Origin: Streptomyces sp. NBC_00820
GTDB taxonomy: Bacteria > Actinomycetota > Actinomycetes > Streptomycetales > Streptomycetaceae
Direction of reading: 5' to 3'
DNA: 64,000 nucleotides
Assembly (NCBI RefSeq): GCF_036347055.1
Contig: NZ_CP108882.1
Coordinates: 3,237,001 to 3,301,000, forward strand
The translations under genes and the position numbers were made by a program. Position 1 is the first letter of the stretch, and the number at the start of each line of letters is the position of its first letter. Shown here in pieces: positions 30,337 through 39,400 of the stretch. The notes beneath the pieces were generated by a model. The model ran no database searches. It worked only from the letters and a program-made list of their open reading frames with translations, and was not told the origin of the DNA.

Positions 30337-31779
30337 TCACGCCCCCACCCCCCGCGACACCGCGAAAATCACCAGCCCCGCCAACGACCCCACCACCGTG
30401 CCGTTGATCCGGATGAACTGCAGGTCGCGGCCGATGTGGGCCTCGATCTTGCGCGTGGTGTGCTCCGCGTCCCAGCCGGCCACGGTCTCCGTGATCAGAG
30501 ACGTGATCTCCTTGCGGTAGGTCGTCACGACGTGGACGGCCGCGCCCTCCACCCAGCTGTCGACCTTCTCCTGCACCTTCGGATCGGTCGCCATCCGTGT
30601 GCCGAGCGAGAGCAGAGCGGCCCGCAGTCGCAGCCGCAGCTCGCTGCGCTCGTCCTCCGCCGCCGCCACGATCATCGACCGCACGGCCGTCCACGCGGAC
30701 GCGATCAGATCCTGCACCTCGCCACGGCCCAGCACCTCGCTCTTCAGCCGCTCCACCCGCGCCCGCGTCTCCGCGTCGGACTGCAGGTCGACGGCGAAGT
30801 CGGTGAGGAAGCGGTCGAGGGCGCCGCGGGCCGGGTGCGAGGGCATGTCGCGGGTCTCCGCCACGAAGCGCAGCAGCTCCCGGTAGACACGCTCGCCGAC
30901 CTTCCGGTCCACGAACCGTGGGGTCCAGCCCGGCGCACCGCCCTCCACGGCGTTCATCACGTCGTCCCGGTGCAGCTCCAGCCAGTCGTGGGCACGCGTC
31001 ACCACCAGGTCCACGAACCGCCGGTGACCGCCGTCCGCGACGACCTTGTCCAGCATCTTGCCGAGTCCGGGTGCGATCTCCTGGGCGTCGGCCCGGCGCG
31101 TGATCGCCTCCCCGACCACCGCCTGTACGTCCGAGTCCCGCAGCACGGTCAGGGCGCCCCTGAGCGCGGTCGCCAGTTCGGCGGTCACCCGGTCGGCGTG
31201 CTCCGGCTCGGCCAGCCACGCGCCGAGCCTGCTGCCGATGCCGACCGAGCGCAGCCGCTGTCGTACGACGTCCGCGGAGAGGAAGTTCTCTCCGACGAAC
31301 TCACCCAGCGAGACCCCCAGCTGGTCCTTCTTCGTGGGGATGATCGCGGTGTGCGGGATCGGCAGGCCGAGGGGGTGCCGGAAGAGCGCGGTCACCGCGA
31401 ACCAGTCCGCGAGCGCGCCCACCATGCCGGCCTCGGCGGCCGCCGCCACGTACTCCGCCCAGGTGCCGGCGCCCTCGTGCGAGGCCCACTTCGCCAGGAC
31501 GTACACCACCGCCACGAACAGCAGCAGCCCGGTCGCCGTCAGCTTCATGCGCCGGACCCCTCGCCGGCGCTCCTCGTCGGCAGGGGTGAAGGCGGTCATG
31601 GTCCGGTAGGACGCCGCGGCGCTCCCCGGGGCCCCGGAGCTGCCGGAGCTGCCTGGGCCACCGGAGCTACCTGGGCTGCCAGAGCTACCGGTGCCGCCGG
31701 GATCCCCCGGCGCTCCCTCTTCCTTCGTCTGCGCCTCGCCCGTCTCGCCCGTGTCGCCCGTCTCGTCCGTCGGTTCCAT
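30337..31779 (-). CDS. DUF445 domain protein
   Basis: A 480-residue protein: a disordered Gly/Ser/Thr-rich N-terminal 55 residues, a membrane segment (LTATGLLLFVAVVYVLA), then DUF445 with the signature AAAEAGMVGALADWFAVTALF, FRHPLGLPIPHTAIIPTKKD and long helices, ending in a C-terminal membrane helix VVGSLAGLVIFAVSRGVG. DUF445 proteins are membrane-anchored helical rods of unknown function, common in bacteria. ATG 31779 has GGAG upstream. Confidence 0.85.
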   Translation of the reverse strand: MEPTDETGDTGETGEAQTKEEGAPGDPGGTGSSGSPGSSGGPGSSGSSGAPGSAAASYRTMTAFTPADEERRRGVRRMKLTATGLLLFVAVVYVLAKWASHEGAGTWAEYVAAAAEAGMVGALADWFAVTALFRHPLGLPIPHTAIIPTKKDQLGVSLGEFVGENFLSADVVRQRLRSVGIGSRLGAWLAEPEHADRVTAELATALRGALTVLRDSDVQAVVGEAITRRADAQEIAPGLGKMLDKVVADGGHRRFVDLVVTRAHDWLELHRDDVMNAVEGGAPGWTPRFVDRKVGERVYRELLRFVAETRDMPSHPARGALDRFLTDFAVDLQSDAETRARVERLKSEVLGRGEVQDLIASAWTAVRSMIVAAAEDERSELRLRLRAALLSLGTRMATDPKVQEKVDSWVEGAAVHVVTTYRKEITSLITETVAGWDAEHTTRKIEAHIGRDLQFIRINGTVVGSLAGLVIFAVSRGVGA

Positions 31780-31977
31780 CTCGCTCCACCCGTTCGGTGA
31801 TCCCGCACACACATTGTCCCTTCCAGACGACTCCCGGAACGGAACGCGAGTTCCCCGCGTCTGTCTGGACGAAGGATTCGGGCAGGGCCCTGTCAGCCCG
31901 CTCGCGGCTATGACGCATCATGGGTTCATCGGATCGGAGCCCCCACGCTCCCATCTCCCGAGGAGAACAACACAAGC

Positions 31978-33312
31978 GTGACCAAGCGCCATGGTTATGC
32001 CCTGCTGAGTACGCTCGCCGCACTCGTCGTGGCTCTTTCCGCCGTCATCTACGTCACCGTGGCAGCCGACGACGGCACCGCGCGGAGCACCCTCGCGGGT
32101 GACCGCCCCCACCGCGACGCCTCCGCCGCCCCCGCCTCCACCGGCACCTGGGTCGGGTCCTGGTCCACCGCCCCCGTCGGCGGCGAGCCGGGCACCGAGA
32201 CCAACGGGCTGGCCGGGCACTCGGTGCGCAACGTCGTCCACGCGAGCACCGGCGGGACCGGCGCCCGCGTCACGCTGTCCAACCTCTACGGACAGTCCCC
32301 GCTGACCATCACCCACGCCTCCCTCGCGCTCGCCGCCGGCGCCGGCACCCCCGTCGCCACCGCGGAAACGATGCGGCGCCTCACCTTCAACGGCGGCACC
32401 GGCGTCGTCATACCGCCCGGCGGGCAGGTCCTCAGCGACGCCGTACGGCTGACGATCCCGCACGACACGGACGTGCTGATCACCACCTACTCCCCCACGC
32501 CCTCCGGCCCCGTCACCTATCACCCGCACGCGCGGCAGATCTCGTACGTCGCCGAGGGCGACGCCACCGAGGACGCGACCGGCAGCCCCTACACCCAGCA
32601 GACGCCCTACTGGCGCTACGTGAGCGCCCTCGACGTGCTGAGCAACGAGGCCGACGGCACGGTCGTCGTCTTCGGCGACTCCATAACCGACGGCATCACC
32701 TCCACCGTCGGCGCCGACCACCGCTGGACCGACGTCCTCGCGGGCCGCCTGCGCACCGCCGTCCAGGGCGGCGAGTCCCTGCCCCGCTACGGCATCGTCA
32801 ACGAGGGCATCAGCGGCAACCAGGTCCTCGCCGACGGCCTCGGCCGGCCCGCCGAGAACCAGAGCGGCCTCGGCCGCTTCGGCCGCGACGCGCTCTCCCG
32901 TACGAACGTCAAGGTCGTCGTCATCGACCTCGGCATCAACGACATCCTGCGCAACCCGAAGCTCGCCGACCCCGACCGGATCACCGGCGGCCTGCGCACC
33001 CTGGTCCGCCAGGCGCACGCCCGCGGGCTGAAGGTCGTCGGCACCACGCTCATGCCCTTCCGGGGCCACCGCGGCTGGACCCCCGCCCGGGACGCGGTGC
33101 GCGAGCGGATCAACGCGGAGATCCGGGGCGGTGGCGTGTACGACGCCGTCGTCGACTTCGACCGGGCCCTGCGGGACCCCTACGACCCCCGGCAGCTGCG
33201 TCCGGACTACGACTCCGGCGACCACCTGCACCCCAGCGACCCGGGCTTCCGGAAGATGGGCGAGACCTTCGACCTGCGGATCCTGACGGGCGCGGGGCAG
33301 GCACAGCTGTAG
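31978..33312 (+). CDS. Secreted SGNH/GDSL hydrolase
   Basis: A 444-residue protein with a single N-terminal membrane/signal segment (LLSTLAALVVALSAVIYVTV), a 150-residue beta-rich domain, and an SGNH hydrolase: block I VFGDSITDG (catalytic Ser), block II NEGISGNQVL, block III IDLGINDI, and the C-terminal Asp-His as DYDSGDHLHPSDPGF. It is expected to be an extracellular esterase or lipase acting on acyl or acetylated carbohydrates. The start is GTG 31978 with GAGGAG upstream. The signal segment is uncleaved or a lipid-free anchor. Confidence 0.9.
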   Translation: MTKRHGYALLSTLAALVVALSAVIYVTVAADDGTARSTLAGDRPHRDASAAPASTGTWVGSWSTAPVGGEPGTETNGLAGHSVRNVVHASTGGTGARVTLSNLYGQSPLTITHASLALAAGAGTPVATAETMRRLTFNGGTGVVIPPGGQVLSDAVRLTIPHDTDVLITTYSPTPSGPVTYHPHARQISYVAEGDATEDATGSPYTQQTPYWRYVSALDVLSNEADGTVVVFGDSITDGITSTVGADHRWTDVLAGRLRTAVQGGESLPRYGIVNEGISGNQVLADGLGRPAENQSGLGRFGRDALSRTNVKVVVIDLGINDILRNPKLADPDRITGGLRTLVRQAHARGLKVVGTTLMPFRGHRGWTPARDAVRERINAEIRGGGVYDAVVDFDRALRDPYDPRQLRPDYDSGDHLHPSDPGFRKMGETFDLRILTGAGQAQL

Positions 33313-33452
33313 CTGCAGGGCCGCCGCCTGACGGATCCTGCCCGGGGTCGCGGGGCGCGGCGTCCTGTCACGGGGCCGGGCGCCCACCGGTACCGTCACG
33401 AGGCCGGACGCCCGCCCCGGAGGCCGGGTCGGGACACGGAATACTGGCCCCC

Positions 33453-34055
33453 ATGACCCGCTTGATCCTCGCCACCCGCAACGCCGGAAAGATCACCGAG
33501 CTGAGGGCCATCCTCGCCGAGGCCGGCCTGCCGCACGAACTGATCGGCGCCGACGCCTTCCCCGACGTCCCCGACGTCAAGGAAACCGGCGTCACCTTCG
33601 CCGAGAACGCCCTTCTCAAGGCCCACGCCCTGGCCCAGGCCACCGGCCTGCCCGCCGTCGCCGACGACTCCGGTCTCTGCGTCGACGTCCTCAACGGCTC
33701 CCCCGGCATCTTCTCCGCCCGCTGGGCCGGCCGCCACGGCGACGACAAGGCCAACCTCGACCTGCTCCTGGCCCAGCTCTCCGACATCGACGAGGAGCAC
33801 CGGGGCGCGCACTTCGCCTGCGCGGCCGCGCTGGCCCTCCCGGACGGCACCGAGCGCGTGGTCGAGGGACAGCTGCGGGGCCTGCTGCGGCACGCCCCCG
33901 CCGGCACGAACGGCTTCGGCTACGACCCGGTCCTCCAGCCGGAGGGCGAGACCCGCACCTGCGCCGAGCTGAGCCCGGCGGAGAAGAACGCGATCAGCCA
34001 CCGCGGCAAGGCGTTCCGGGCGCTGGTGCCGGTGGTGCGGGAGCTGCTGGGCTGA
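33453..34055 (+). CDS. rdgB: RdgB/HAM1 non-canonical purine NTP pyrophosphatase
   Basis: A 200-residue XTP/dITP pyrophosphatase: LILATRNAGKITELRAIL, ADDSGLCVDVLNGSPGIFSA, SARWAGRHGDDKANLDLLL and GFGYDPVLQPEGETRTCAEL with LSPAEKNAISHRGKA. It removes deaminated purine nucleotides (ITP, XTP) from the pool. The length and all motifs are complete. It usually stands beside rph, but here rph is 10 kb away in the opposite orientation. A strong terminator hairpin follows. Confidence 0.95.
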   Translation: MTRLILATRNAGKITELRAILAEAGLPHELIGADAFPDVPDVKETGVTFAENALLKAHALAQATGLPAVADDSGLCVDVLNGSPGIFSARWAGRHGDDKANLDLLLAQLSDIDEEHRGAHFACAAALALPDGTERVVEGQLRGLLRHAPAGTNGFGYDPVLQPEGETRTCAELSPAEKNAISHRGKAFRALVPVVRELLG

Positions 34056-34066
34056 GCCCAAAGGAA

Positions 34067-34101
34067 AGGCTCCGCACCTTTGAATCCAAGGTGCGGAGCC
34101 T
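34067..34101. terminator. Bidirectional terminator between rdgB and tRNA-Leu
   Basis: A perfect 14-bp stem, AGGCTCCGCACCTT / AAGGTGCGGAGCCT, with a seven-base loop. On the minus strand it is followed by TTTCCTTT, so it should end the tRNA transcript; it also serves rdgB. Confidence 0.85.
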
Positions 34102-34102
34102 G

Positions 34103-34185
34103 TGCGGCCGGTGGGACTCGAACCCACACGGGATTTCTCCCACGGGCTCCTAAGGCCCGCGCGGCTGCCATTACGCCACGGCCGC
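34103..34185 (-). tRNA. tRNA-Leu (anticodon UAG)
   Basis: The minus strand folds into a class II tRNA: acceptor GCGGCCG / CGGCCGC with discriminator A, D-arm with TGGCGTAATGGCAG, anticodon stem CGGGC / GCCCG around loop CTTAGGA (TAG at 34-36), a variable arm GTGGGAGAAATCCCG and T-arm GTGGGTTCGAGTCCCAC. CCA is not encoded. Length is 83 nt. It decodes CUA, and no integrated element is visible at its 3' end. Confidence 0.95.
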
Positions 34186-34230
34186 TCCAAGTGGTCATCG
34201 TGCCCCACCGGAAGCGTTCAGTGTAAGGGA

Positions 34231-34281
34231 GCGCCCGTCGGGCGAGGAGGGGGATTTTCCCCTTCCTCGCCCGACGGGCGC
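34231..34281 (-). terminator. Long hairpin downstream of bcp
   Basis: An 18-bp perfect stem (GCGCCCGTCGGGCGAGGA / TCCTCGCCCGACGGGCGC) extended by GGGG / CCCC pairs to about 23 bp with a five-base ATTTT-type loop. It stands 45 bp after the bcp stop, before the tRNA gene, so it is a bcp terminator without a U-run. Confidence 0.75.
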
Positions 34282-34326
34282 ACCAGGTCTCCGTCGACGA
34301 GTGGCAATGCCGTCAGGGCATCGGTC

Positions 34327-34794
34327 CTAGATCCCCAGGTCCTTGATGATCTTGGCCACGTGGCCCGTCGCCTTGACGTTGTACAGGGCGCGTTCGACCT
34401 TGCCGTCCTCGTCGACGACCACCGTGGAGCGGATGACGCCGACGACCGTCTTGCCGTAGAGCTTCTTCTCGCCGTAGGCGCCGTAGGCCTCCAGGACCTC
34501 CTTGGCGGGGTCGGCGAGGAGGGTGACCTGGAGGGATTCCTGGTCGCGGAACTTGGCCAGCTTCTCCGGCTTGTCGGGGGAGATGCCGATGACGTCGTAG
34601 CCGGCGCCGGCCAGGAGGGAGAGGTTGTCGGTGAAGTCGCAGGCCTGCTTGGTGCAGCCGGGCGTCAGGGCCGCGGGGTAGAAGTAGACGATGACCTTGC
34701 GGCCCTTGTGGTCCGCAAGGGACACCTCGTTGCCGTCGGCGTCGGGCAGGGTGAAGGCGGGGGCCGCATCCCCGGACTGGAGTCGCTCGCTCAT
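34327..34794 (-). CDS. bcp: Thioredoxin-dependent thiol peroxidase (Bcp/PrxQ)
   Basis: A 155-residue atypical 2-Cys peroxiredoxin: APAFTLPDADGNEVSL, then YFYPAALTPGCTKQACDFTD with peroxidatic and resolving Cys five residues apart, and FRDQESLQVTLLADPAKEV. It reduces hydroperoxides with thioredoxin as electron donor in the cytosol. It stands alone on the minus strand, divergent from the DUF3618 gene. The length matches the family. Confidence 0.95.
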   Translation of the reverse strand: MSERLQSGDAAPAFTLPDADGNEVSLADHKGRKVIVYFYPAALTPGCTKQACDFTDNLSLLAGAGYDVIGISPDKPEKLAKFRDQESLQVTLLADPAKEVLEAYGAYGEKKLYGKTVVGVIRSTVVVDEDGKVERALYNVKATGHVAKIIKDLGI

Positions 34795-34890
34795 CGCACC
34801 AGCCTAACCGGGGGCCCTTGCCGTGCGGTGGGGCCAGAAGCTGACAGACTGTTCAGAACAGCATCAGCAGACCACTTCGGAGGCCGTACG

Positions 34891-35220
34891 GTGGCGGAGA
34901 CGTCGGACACCAGAACACCGGCGCAGATCGAGGCGGACATCAAGCGCCGTCGTGACGTGCTGGCCGAGACGCTCGACGAGATCGGGGTGCGGGTGCACCC
35001 GAAGACGATCGTCGGGGATGCCAAGGCGAAGGTCGTAGCCGACCTCGATCACACCTTCGGCCGAGCGTACGTCACGGTCAACGGAATGCTCAGCGAGGTG
35101 CGGGAGCAGTTCGTGGACGACGACGGCGAGCCCCGGCTGGAGCGGATCGTGCCCGCCGCGCTGGTCGTGGTGGGCGTGGTGGGGCTGATCGCCCTGGGAG
35201 CCAGACGGCGCAGGCGCTAG
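34891..35220 (+). CDS. DUF3618 protein
   Basis: A 109-residue protein: a charged helical half (RTPAQIEADIKRRRDVLAET, LDEIGVRVHPKTIVGDAKAK) and a single C-terminal membrane segment (IVPAALVVVGVVGLIALGA) followed by a basic tail RRRRR. DUF3618 proteins are small membrane-anchored proteins of actinobacteria with unknown function. The start is GTG 34891, preceded by CGGAGG. Its TAG stop lies inside the left arm of the inverted-repeat element at 35218. Confidence 0.85.
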   Translation: MAETSDTRTPAQIEADIKRRRDVLAETLDEIGVRVHPKTIVGDAKAKVVADLDHTFGRAYVTVNGMLSEVREQFVDDDGEPRLERIVPAALVVVGVVGLIALGARRRRR

Positions 35221-35412
35221 GTCCTGTCGTCAAACTCCTGTCGTCCGCCCGGAGGGCGGGTCTCGCGGCGTCAGGTGCGTTCTCTCGGCGTGCCGGGCCC
35301 CGGCCCTCGTACTGGACGTACGTGGGGCGGGGCCCGGTGCGGCGAGAGGGCGTGCATGGCGTCGCGAGGCAGGCAGGAGTTTGACGACAGGGCCTAGGAC
35401 GACAGGGCCTAG
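35218..35412. repeat. MITE-like element with terminal inverted repeats and long internal hairpin
   Basis: TAGGTCCTGTCGTCAAACTC... (35218-35240) is repeated inverted as ...GAGTTTGACGACAGGGCCTA (35374-35396), matching 22 of 23 bases. The interior also folds on itself (GCGGCGTCAGGTGC..., CGGGCCCCGGCCC against GGGGCGGGGCCCGG). A 15-bp GACGACAGGGCCTAG is duplicated in tandem at 35383 and 35398. There is no coding capacity. It looks like a miniature inverted-repeat element that has inserted at the end of the DUF3618 gene. Confidence 0.75.
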
Positions 35413-35511
35413 ATACGGCGCCCGTCGGGGCGGAAGCCGGACGCGCGGGCCGGGTGGCGGTGAGCCACCCGGGCGCGTACGGGCGCCTCGAAGGCAGGTA
35501 GGTTCAGGGGC

Positions 35512-35871
35512 GTGAGCGCCAACAGAAACCAGCAGGGCACCCCCCAGCACGACAAGCTGCCCATCCGGATGCTGCACGACCGGGTTCTCGTGCGGCAGGA
35601 GACCGGTGAGGGCGAGCGGCGGTCGGGCGGCGGCATCCTGATCCCCGCGACCGCGGCGGTCGGGCGCCGGCTGGCCTGGGCCTCGGTCGTGGCGGTCGGC
35701 CAGAACGTGCGGACCGTGGAGCCCGGCGACCGCGTCCTGTACGACCCGGAGGACCTGGCCCAGGTCGAGGTGCGGGGCGTGGCGTACGTGCTCATGCGTG
35801 AGCGTGATCTGCACGCGGTGGCAGCGGACCGGTTCGAGGGGTCGGAGGACTCCACCGGCCTGTACCTCTGA
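35512..35871 (+). CDS. GroES-like co-chaperonin family protein
   Basis: A 119-residue single GroES (Cpn10) domain: IRMLHDRVLVRQETGEGERR (the mobile-loop region), SGGGILIPATAAVGRR, ASVVAVGQNVRTVEPGDRVL and DLAQVEVRGVAYVLMRERDL. It is longer than classic GroES and is not next to groEL, so it is probably an accessory, stand-alone paralogue. The start is GTG 35512 with AGGGGC upstream. Confidence 0.85.
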   Translation: MSANRNQQGTPQHDKLPIRMLHDRVLVRQETGEGERRSGGGILIPATAAVGRRLAWASVVAVGQNVRTVEPGDRVLYDPEDLAQVEVRGVAYVLMRERDLHAVAADRFEGSEDSTGLYL

Positions 35872-35975
35872 GCGCCGAGGACTCAGAAGCTCAGAAGCGC
35901 TGAAGCGGGCTTACGAGGGCTGAAGCGGGCCGAAGCGGGTCGCGGACGGCCGCGGAGCCGCAGAAGAGCCGCGTT

Positions 35976-36296
35976 TCAGTGGCCGCTGGTCGCCTTCAGG
36001 CCCACCACGGCGACCAGCAGCAGACACACGAAGAAAACCCGGGCCGCGGTGACCGGCTCGCCCAGCACCACCATGCCGAGCACCGCCGCTCCGGCCGCCC
36101 CGATCCCCACCCACACGCCGTAGGCCGTGCCGATGGGCAGCGAGCGGGCGGCGTACGAGAGCAGCACCATGCTGGCGACGATTCCGGCGCCGGTGAGCAC
36201 GCTGGGCAGCGGCCGGGTGAACCCGTCGCTGTACTTCATTCCGATCGACCAGGCCACTTCGAGCAGGCCGGCGACGACAAGCAGAACCCAGGCCAC
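35976..36296 (-). CDS. gdx: SMR-family guanidinium exporter (Gdx/SugE type)
   Basis: A 106-residue, four-helix small multidrug resistance protein. WVLLVVAGLLEVAWSIGMKY carries the essential Glu in helix 1; LPIGTAYGVWVGIGAAGAAV is the SugE/Gdx form of helix 3, and the tail VVGLKATSGH matches SugE rather than EmrE. Gdx proteins export guanidinium in exchange for protons. The GTG at 36296 has GGAGG eight bases before it. A guanidine-III riboswitch candidate lies 39 bases upstream, which supports the function strongly. Confidence 0.9.
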   Translation of the reverse strand: MAWVLLVVAGLLEVAWSIGMKYSDGFTRPLPSVLTGAGIVASMVLLSYAARSLPIGTAYGVWVGIGAAGAAVLGMVVLGEPVTAARVFFVCLLLVAVVGLKATSGH

Positions 36297-36334
36297 GACA
36301 GGCACCTCCGAGACGAACGACGTTTCACCGGGGT

Positions 36335-36378
36335 GCGTCGTCTTTGCCTGCGTCCCGGTACGGCGCGTCTCGTCGGGC
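36335..36378 (-). promoter_or_regulatory. Guanidine-III (ykkC-III) riboswitch
   Basis: Read on the minus strand: CCCGACGAGACGCGCCGTAC followed by CGGGACGCAGGCAAAGACGA and CGC. It matches the known guanidine-III pattern: CCCG pairs with CGGG around the ACGAG loop, and GCGCCGT pairs with ACGACGC (one mismatch) as the pseudoknot. Bound guanidinium is expected to expose the ribosome site of the exporter gene. Confidence 0.85.
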
Positions 36379-36410
36379 TTGTGCAACTCCTACGAATCTA
36401 GCAAAGACAT

Positions 36411-36450
36411 GGCGAAGGGGCTGGTGACCGTGGTCACCAGCCCCTTCGCC
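36411..36450 (-). terminator. Terminator after the penicillin-binding protein gene
   Basis: A perfect stem of 17 to 19 bp, GGCGAAGGGGCTGGTGACC / GGTCACCAGCCCCTTCGCC with a very short loop, 50 bp beyond the PBP stop. It separates that gene from the riboswitch-controlled exporter. Confidence 0.85.
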
Positions 36451-36499
36451 GTCGATACAGATACCCGTACCGGTACCGATATCGCTACCGCTACCGGTG

Positions 36500-39400
36500 T
36501 CAGCCGATGAAGCCCTGGCCCACCGGGCCGGCGGTGGTCCCGCCGGCCGCTGTGCCGCCGGTCGCTCCGCCACCGCCGCCGGGTGCCCCGCCTCCGGCGG
36601 TGGTCCCGCCGGCCGCGGTGCCGCCGGTCGCGCCCCCTCCGGTGGTGGTGGCGCCGCCGGTCGCGGTGCCTCCGTCGGCCGCCGCTCCGCCGTCGGTGGT
36701 CGTGGTGGCGCCGCCGTCGGTGGTGCCGCCGGCCGGAGCGGCGGTGCCGCCGTTGTCCTGGCCGCCGTCACCCGGCGTGGTGCCGGTGGTCGGGGTGCTG
36801 GTGCTGCCGCCGTCGTCCTGGCCGGCGGTGGCGCCGGGGGTGGCATCGGGCAGGGTGGCGGGCGCCTCGACCTCGGCGCCCTTCTGGAGCTGGAGGTGGA
36901 AGCCGGCGGCCGGCTTGCCCTTCAGCGCGTCGTGCGTGTACTGGGCCCAGATCTTGGTCGGGGGGCCACCGCCGTTCATGCGGGCCTCGCCGAGGGCGTA
37001 GTACAGCGACTTGTGCCGGGCCGTGACCGGGTCCTGGCCCATGACGGAGACGACCGTGGCCAGGTCCGGGGTGTACCCGGCGAACCAGGCGGCCGTGTCC
37101 AGCTCGGCGGTGCCGGTCTTGCCGGCGGCGGGGCGGCCTGCGGCCTTGGCCGCGATGGCGGTGCCCTTGTCGACCACGCTCTGCAGGACGGAGGTGGTGG
37201 TGTCGGCGGCCTCGCGGCTGACGGCCTGCTTGACCCGCTGCTTGGGCAGGGGGACCTCTTCGGTGCCGTCCTTGGTGATCTTCTCGATCATCGTGTACGT
37301 GCCGTGCCTGCCGTGGTTGGCGAGCGTCGCGTATGCCTCGGTCATGTCCAGGACGCTGGCGGTGGAGCTGCCGAGGGCGATGGACGGGGTGGGGTAGAGG
37401 TCCGGGGTGTCGGCGGGGATGCCGAGGTCGACCGCGGTCTGCTTGACCTTGGCGCCGCCGACGTCGGCGGCCATCTGCGCGTAGACGGAGTTGATCGACA
37501 GGTCGGTGGCCATACGGACGTTGACGTTCTTGCCGTAGGACTTCTCGTCCTCGTTCTCCGGGCTGTACGTCTCGCCGTTCCAGCCCTGCACGACGTGCTT
37601 GTTGGTGCCGTCGTAGTAGGTGTTCGGCGTGATGGGCTTGCCGTCCTGCGTGGTCGAGCCGTTCTGGACCGCGGAGGTGAACACGAGGGGCTTGAAGGTC
37701 GAGCCGACCTGGAAGTCACCGCGGGTGGCGCCGTTGGTGTACTGCTTCACGTAGTCGACGCCGCCGTACATGGCGACGATCTTGCCCGTCCTGGGGTCGA
37801 TGGAGACACCGCCGGCGCGGACGTAGTTGTCGGCCTTGCGGTTCTTCTTGTCCAGCTTGGACATCAGCTGGTCGTCGACGGCCTTGACGAAGGCGTCCTG
37901 CTTGGGCTTCTGGAAGGTGGTGGTGATGCGGTAACCACCTCCCAGCAGCTGCTCCTTGGTGAGGATGTCGTGCTCGGTGAGGTAGTCCTTGACCGCCACG
38001 ACGAGGTAGCCGCGCTGGCCGGACAGGCCGGTGGAGGCGGTCTGTTCCTTGGGCATGGGGAACTTGATGCCGGCGCGGTCGCCCGCGCTGAGCCAGCCCT
38101 TCTTGACCATGCCGTCCAGGACGTAGTTCCAGCGGGCGAGGGCGGCGTGCTTGTTCTCGGGGTGGGCGACGACGTCGTACTCGCTGGGCGCGTTGACGAG
38201 CGCGGCGAGGTAGGCGGCACGGGCCGGGTCGAGGTCGACGGCGTCCACGCCGTAGTACGCCTGGGCGGCGGCCTGGATGCCGTAGGCGTTGCGGCCGAAG
38301 AAGCTGGTGTTGAGGTAGCCCTGGAGGATCTCGTCCTTGGACTTCTCGCGGTCCAGCTTGACCGAGATGAAGAACTCCTTGGCCTTGCGGGTGACCGTCT
38401 GTTCCTGGGCCAGGTAGTAGTTCTTCACGTACTGCTGGGTGATGGTGGAACCGGACTGCTTGCCCTTGCCGAGGGCCGTGTTCCAGCCGGCGCGGAGTAT
38501 GGCCTTGGGGTCGATGGCGGACTCGGTGTAGAAGTCGCGGTCCTCGGCGGCCAGTACGGCGTGCTGGGCGTTCTTGGAGATCTGGGCGAGGGTGACGTTC
38601 TCGCGGTTGATCTGGCCGTCGCGGGCGAGCTGGGAGCCGTCGGCGTAGAGGTAGACGTTGCCCTGGAGGGTGGCGAGGGCGTTGGCCGGCGGGATCTTCA
38701 CCATCGAGTAGCCGACGAAGAACAGGACGCCGACCGCCACGACACCGAGCACGAAGGTGGCGAGCACCATCCGCCAGGTGGGGATGAGCCGTCGCAGTCC
38801 GGTCCGCTTGGGGCGCTTGGGCTTCTTGCCCTTGCCGCCGCCGCTGCCCGTACCGCCGCCGCCCGTACCTCCGGCGGCGCCACCCGCGGCACCACCGGTG
38901 GCACCGGCCGCGACACTGGCCGCGGCACCGGGTGCGGTGCCCGCGGCGGCGGGAACGGCTGCCGCGGCTCCGGCGGCCGCGACCGCGCTCGCCATGGCGG
39001 CCTTGCGCGCGGCCTTGCTGCCGGCTCCGGCTCCGGCTCCAGTGCCGGCTCCGGTGCCGGTGCCCGTACCCGCAGCGGGGCCGGCGGCGCCCGCCGCGGC
39101 CGCGTTGCCGGCCTGACCCGGACGCGCCGGCTCGCCCTGGCGGGGTGCTTCACCCTTCCGGGGCGCGTTCACCCGCCGGAGGACCTGGGTGGTCTCCGGT
39201 GCCGGTGTCTCCTTCGCTCCACCCTGGCCGGTTCCGGTCCGGTCCGCCGGAGACGCCTGCGGCGCCTTGACGCGCCGGAGGATCTGGGTGCTCTCCGCCG
39301 ACTGCGAGGCGTCGGGGGCCTGGGGGCTGCCGGAGCCGGCCGCGGAGGCCTGCCCCTGCCCGGCCGCCGGGCGTCCCGTTCCGGACTGGCCGGACTGGCC

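Noticed and set aside
34103..34185. tRNA-Leu as attachment site of an integrated element
   Set aside because: No integrase and no repeated tRNA 3' end found nearby; the defence island lies 7-15 kb away and is not bounded by a tRNA.
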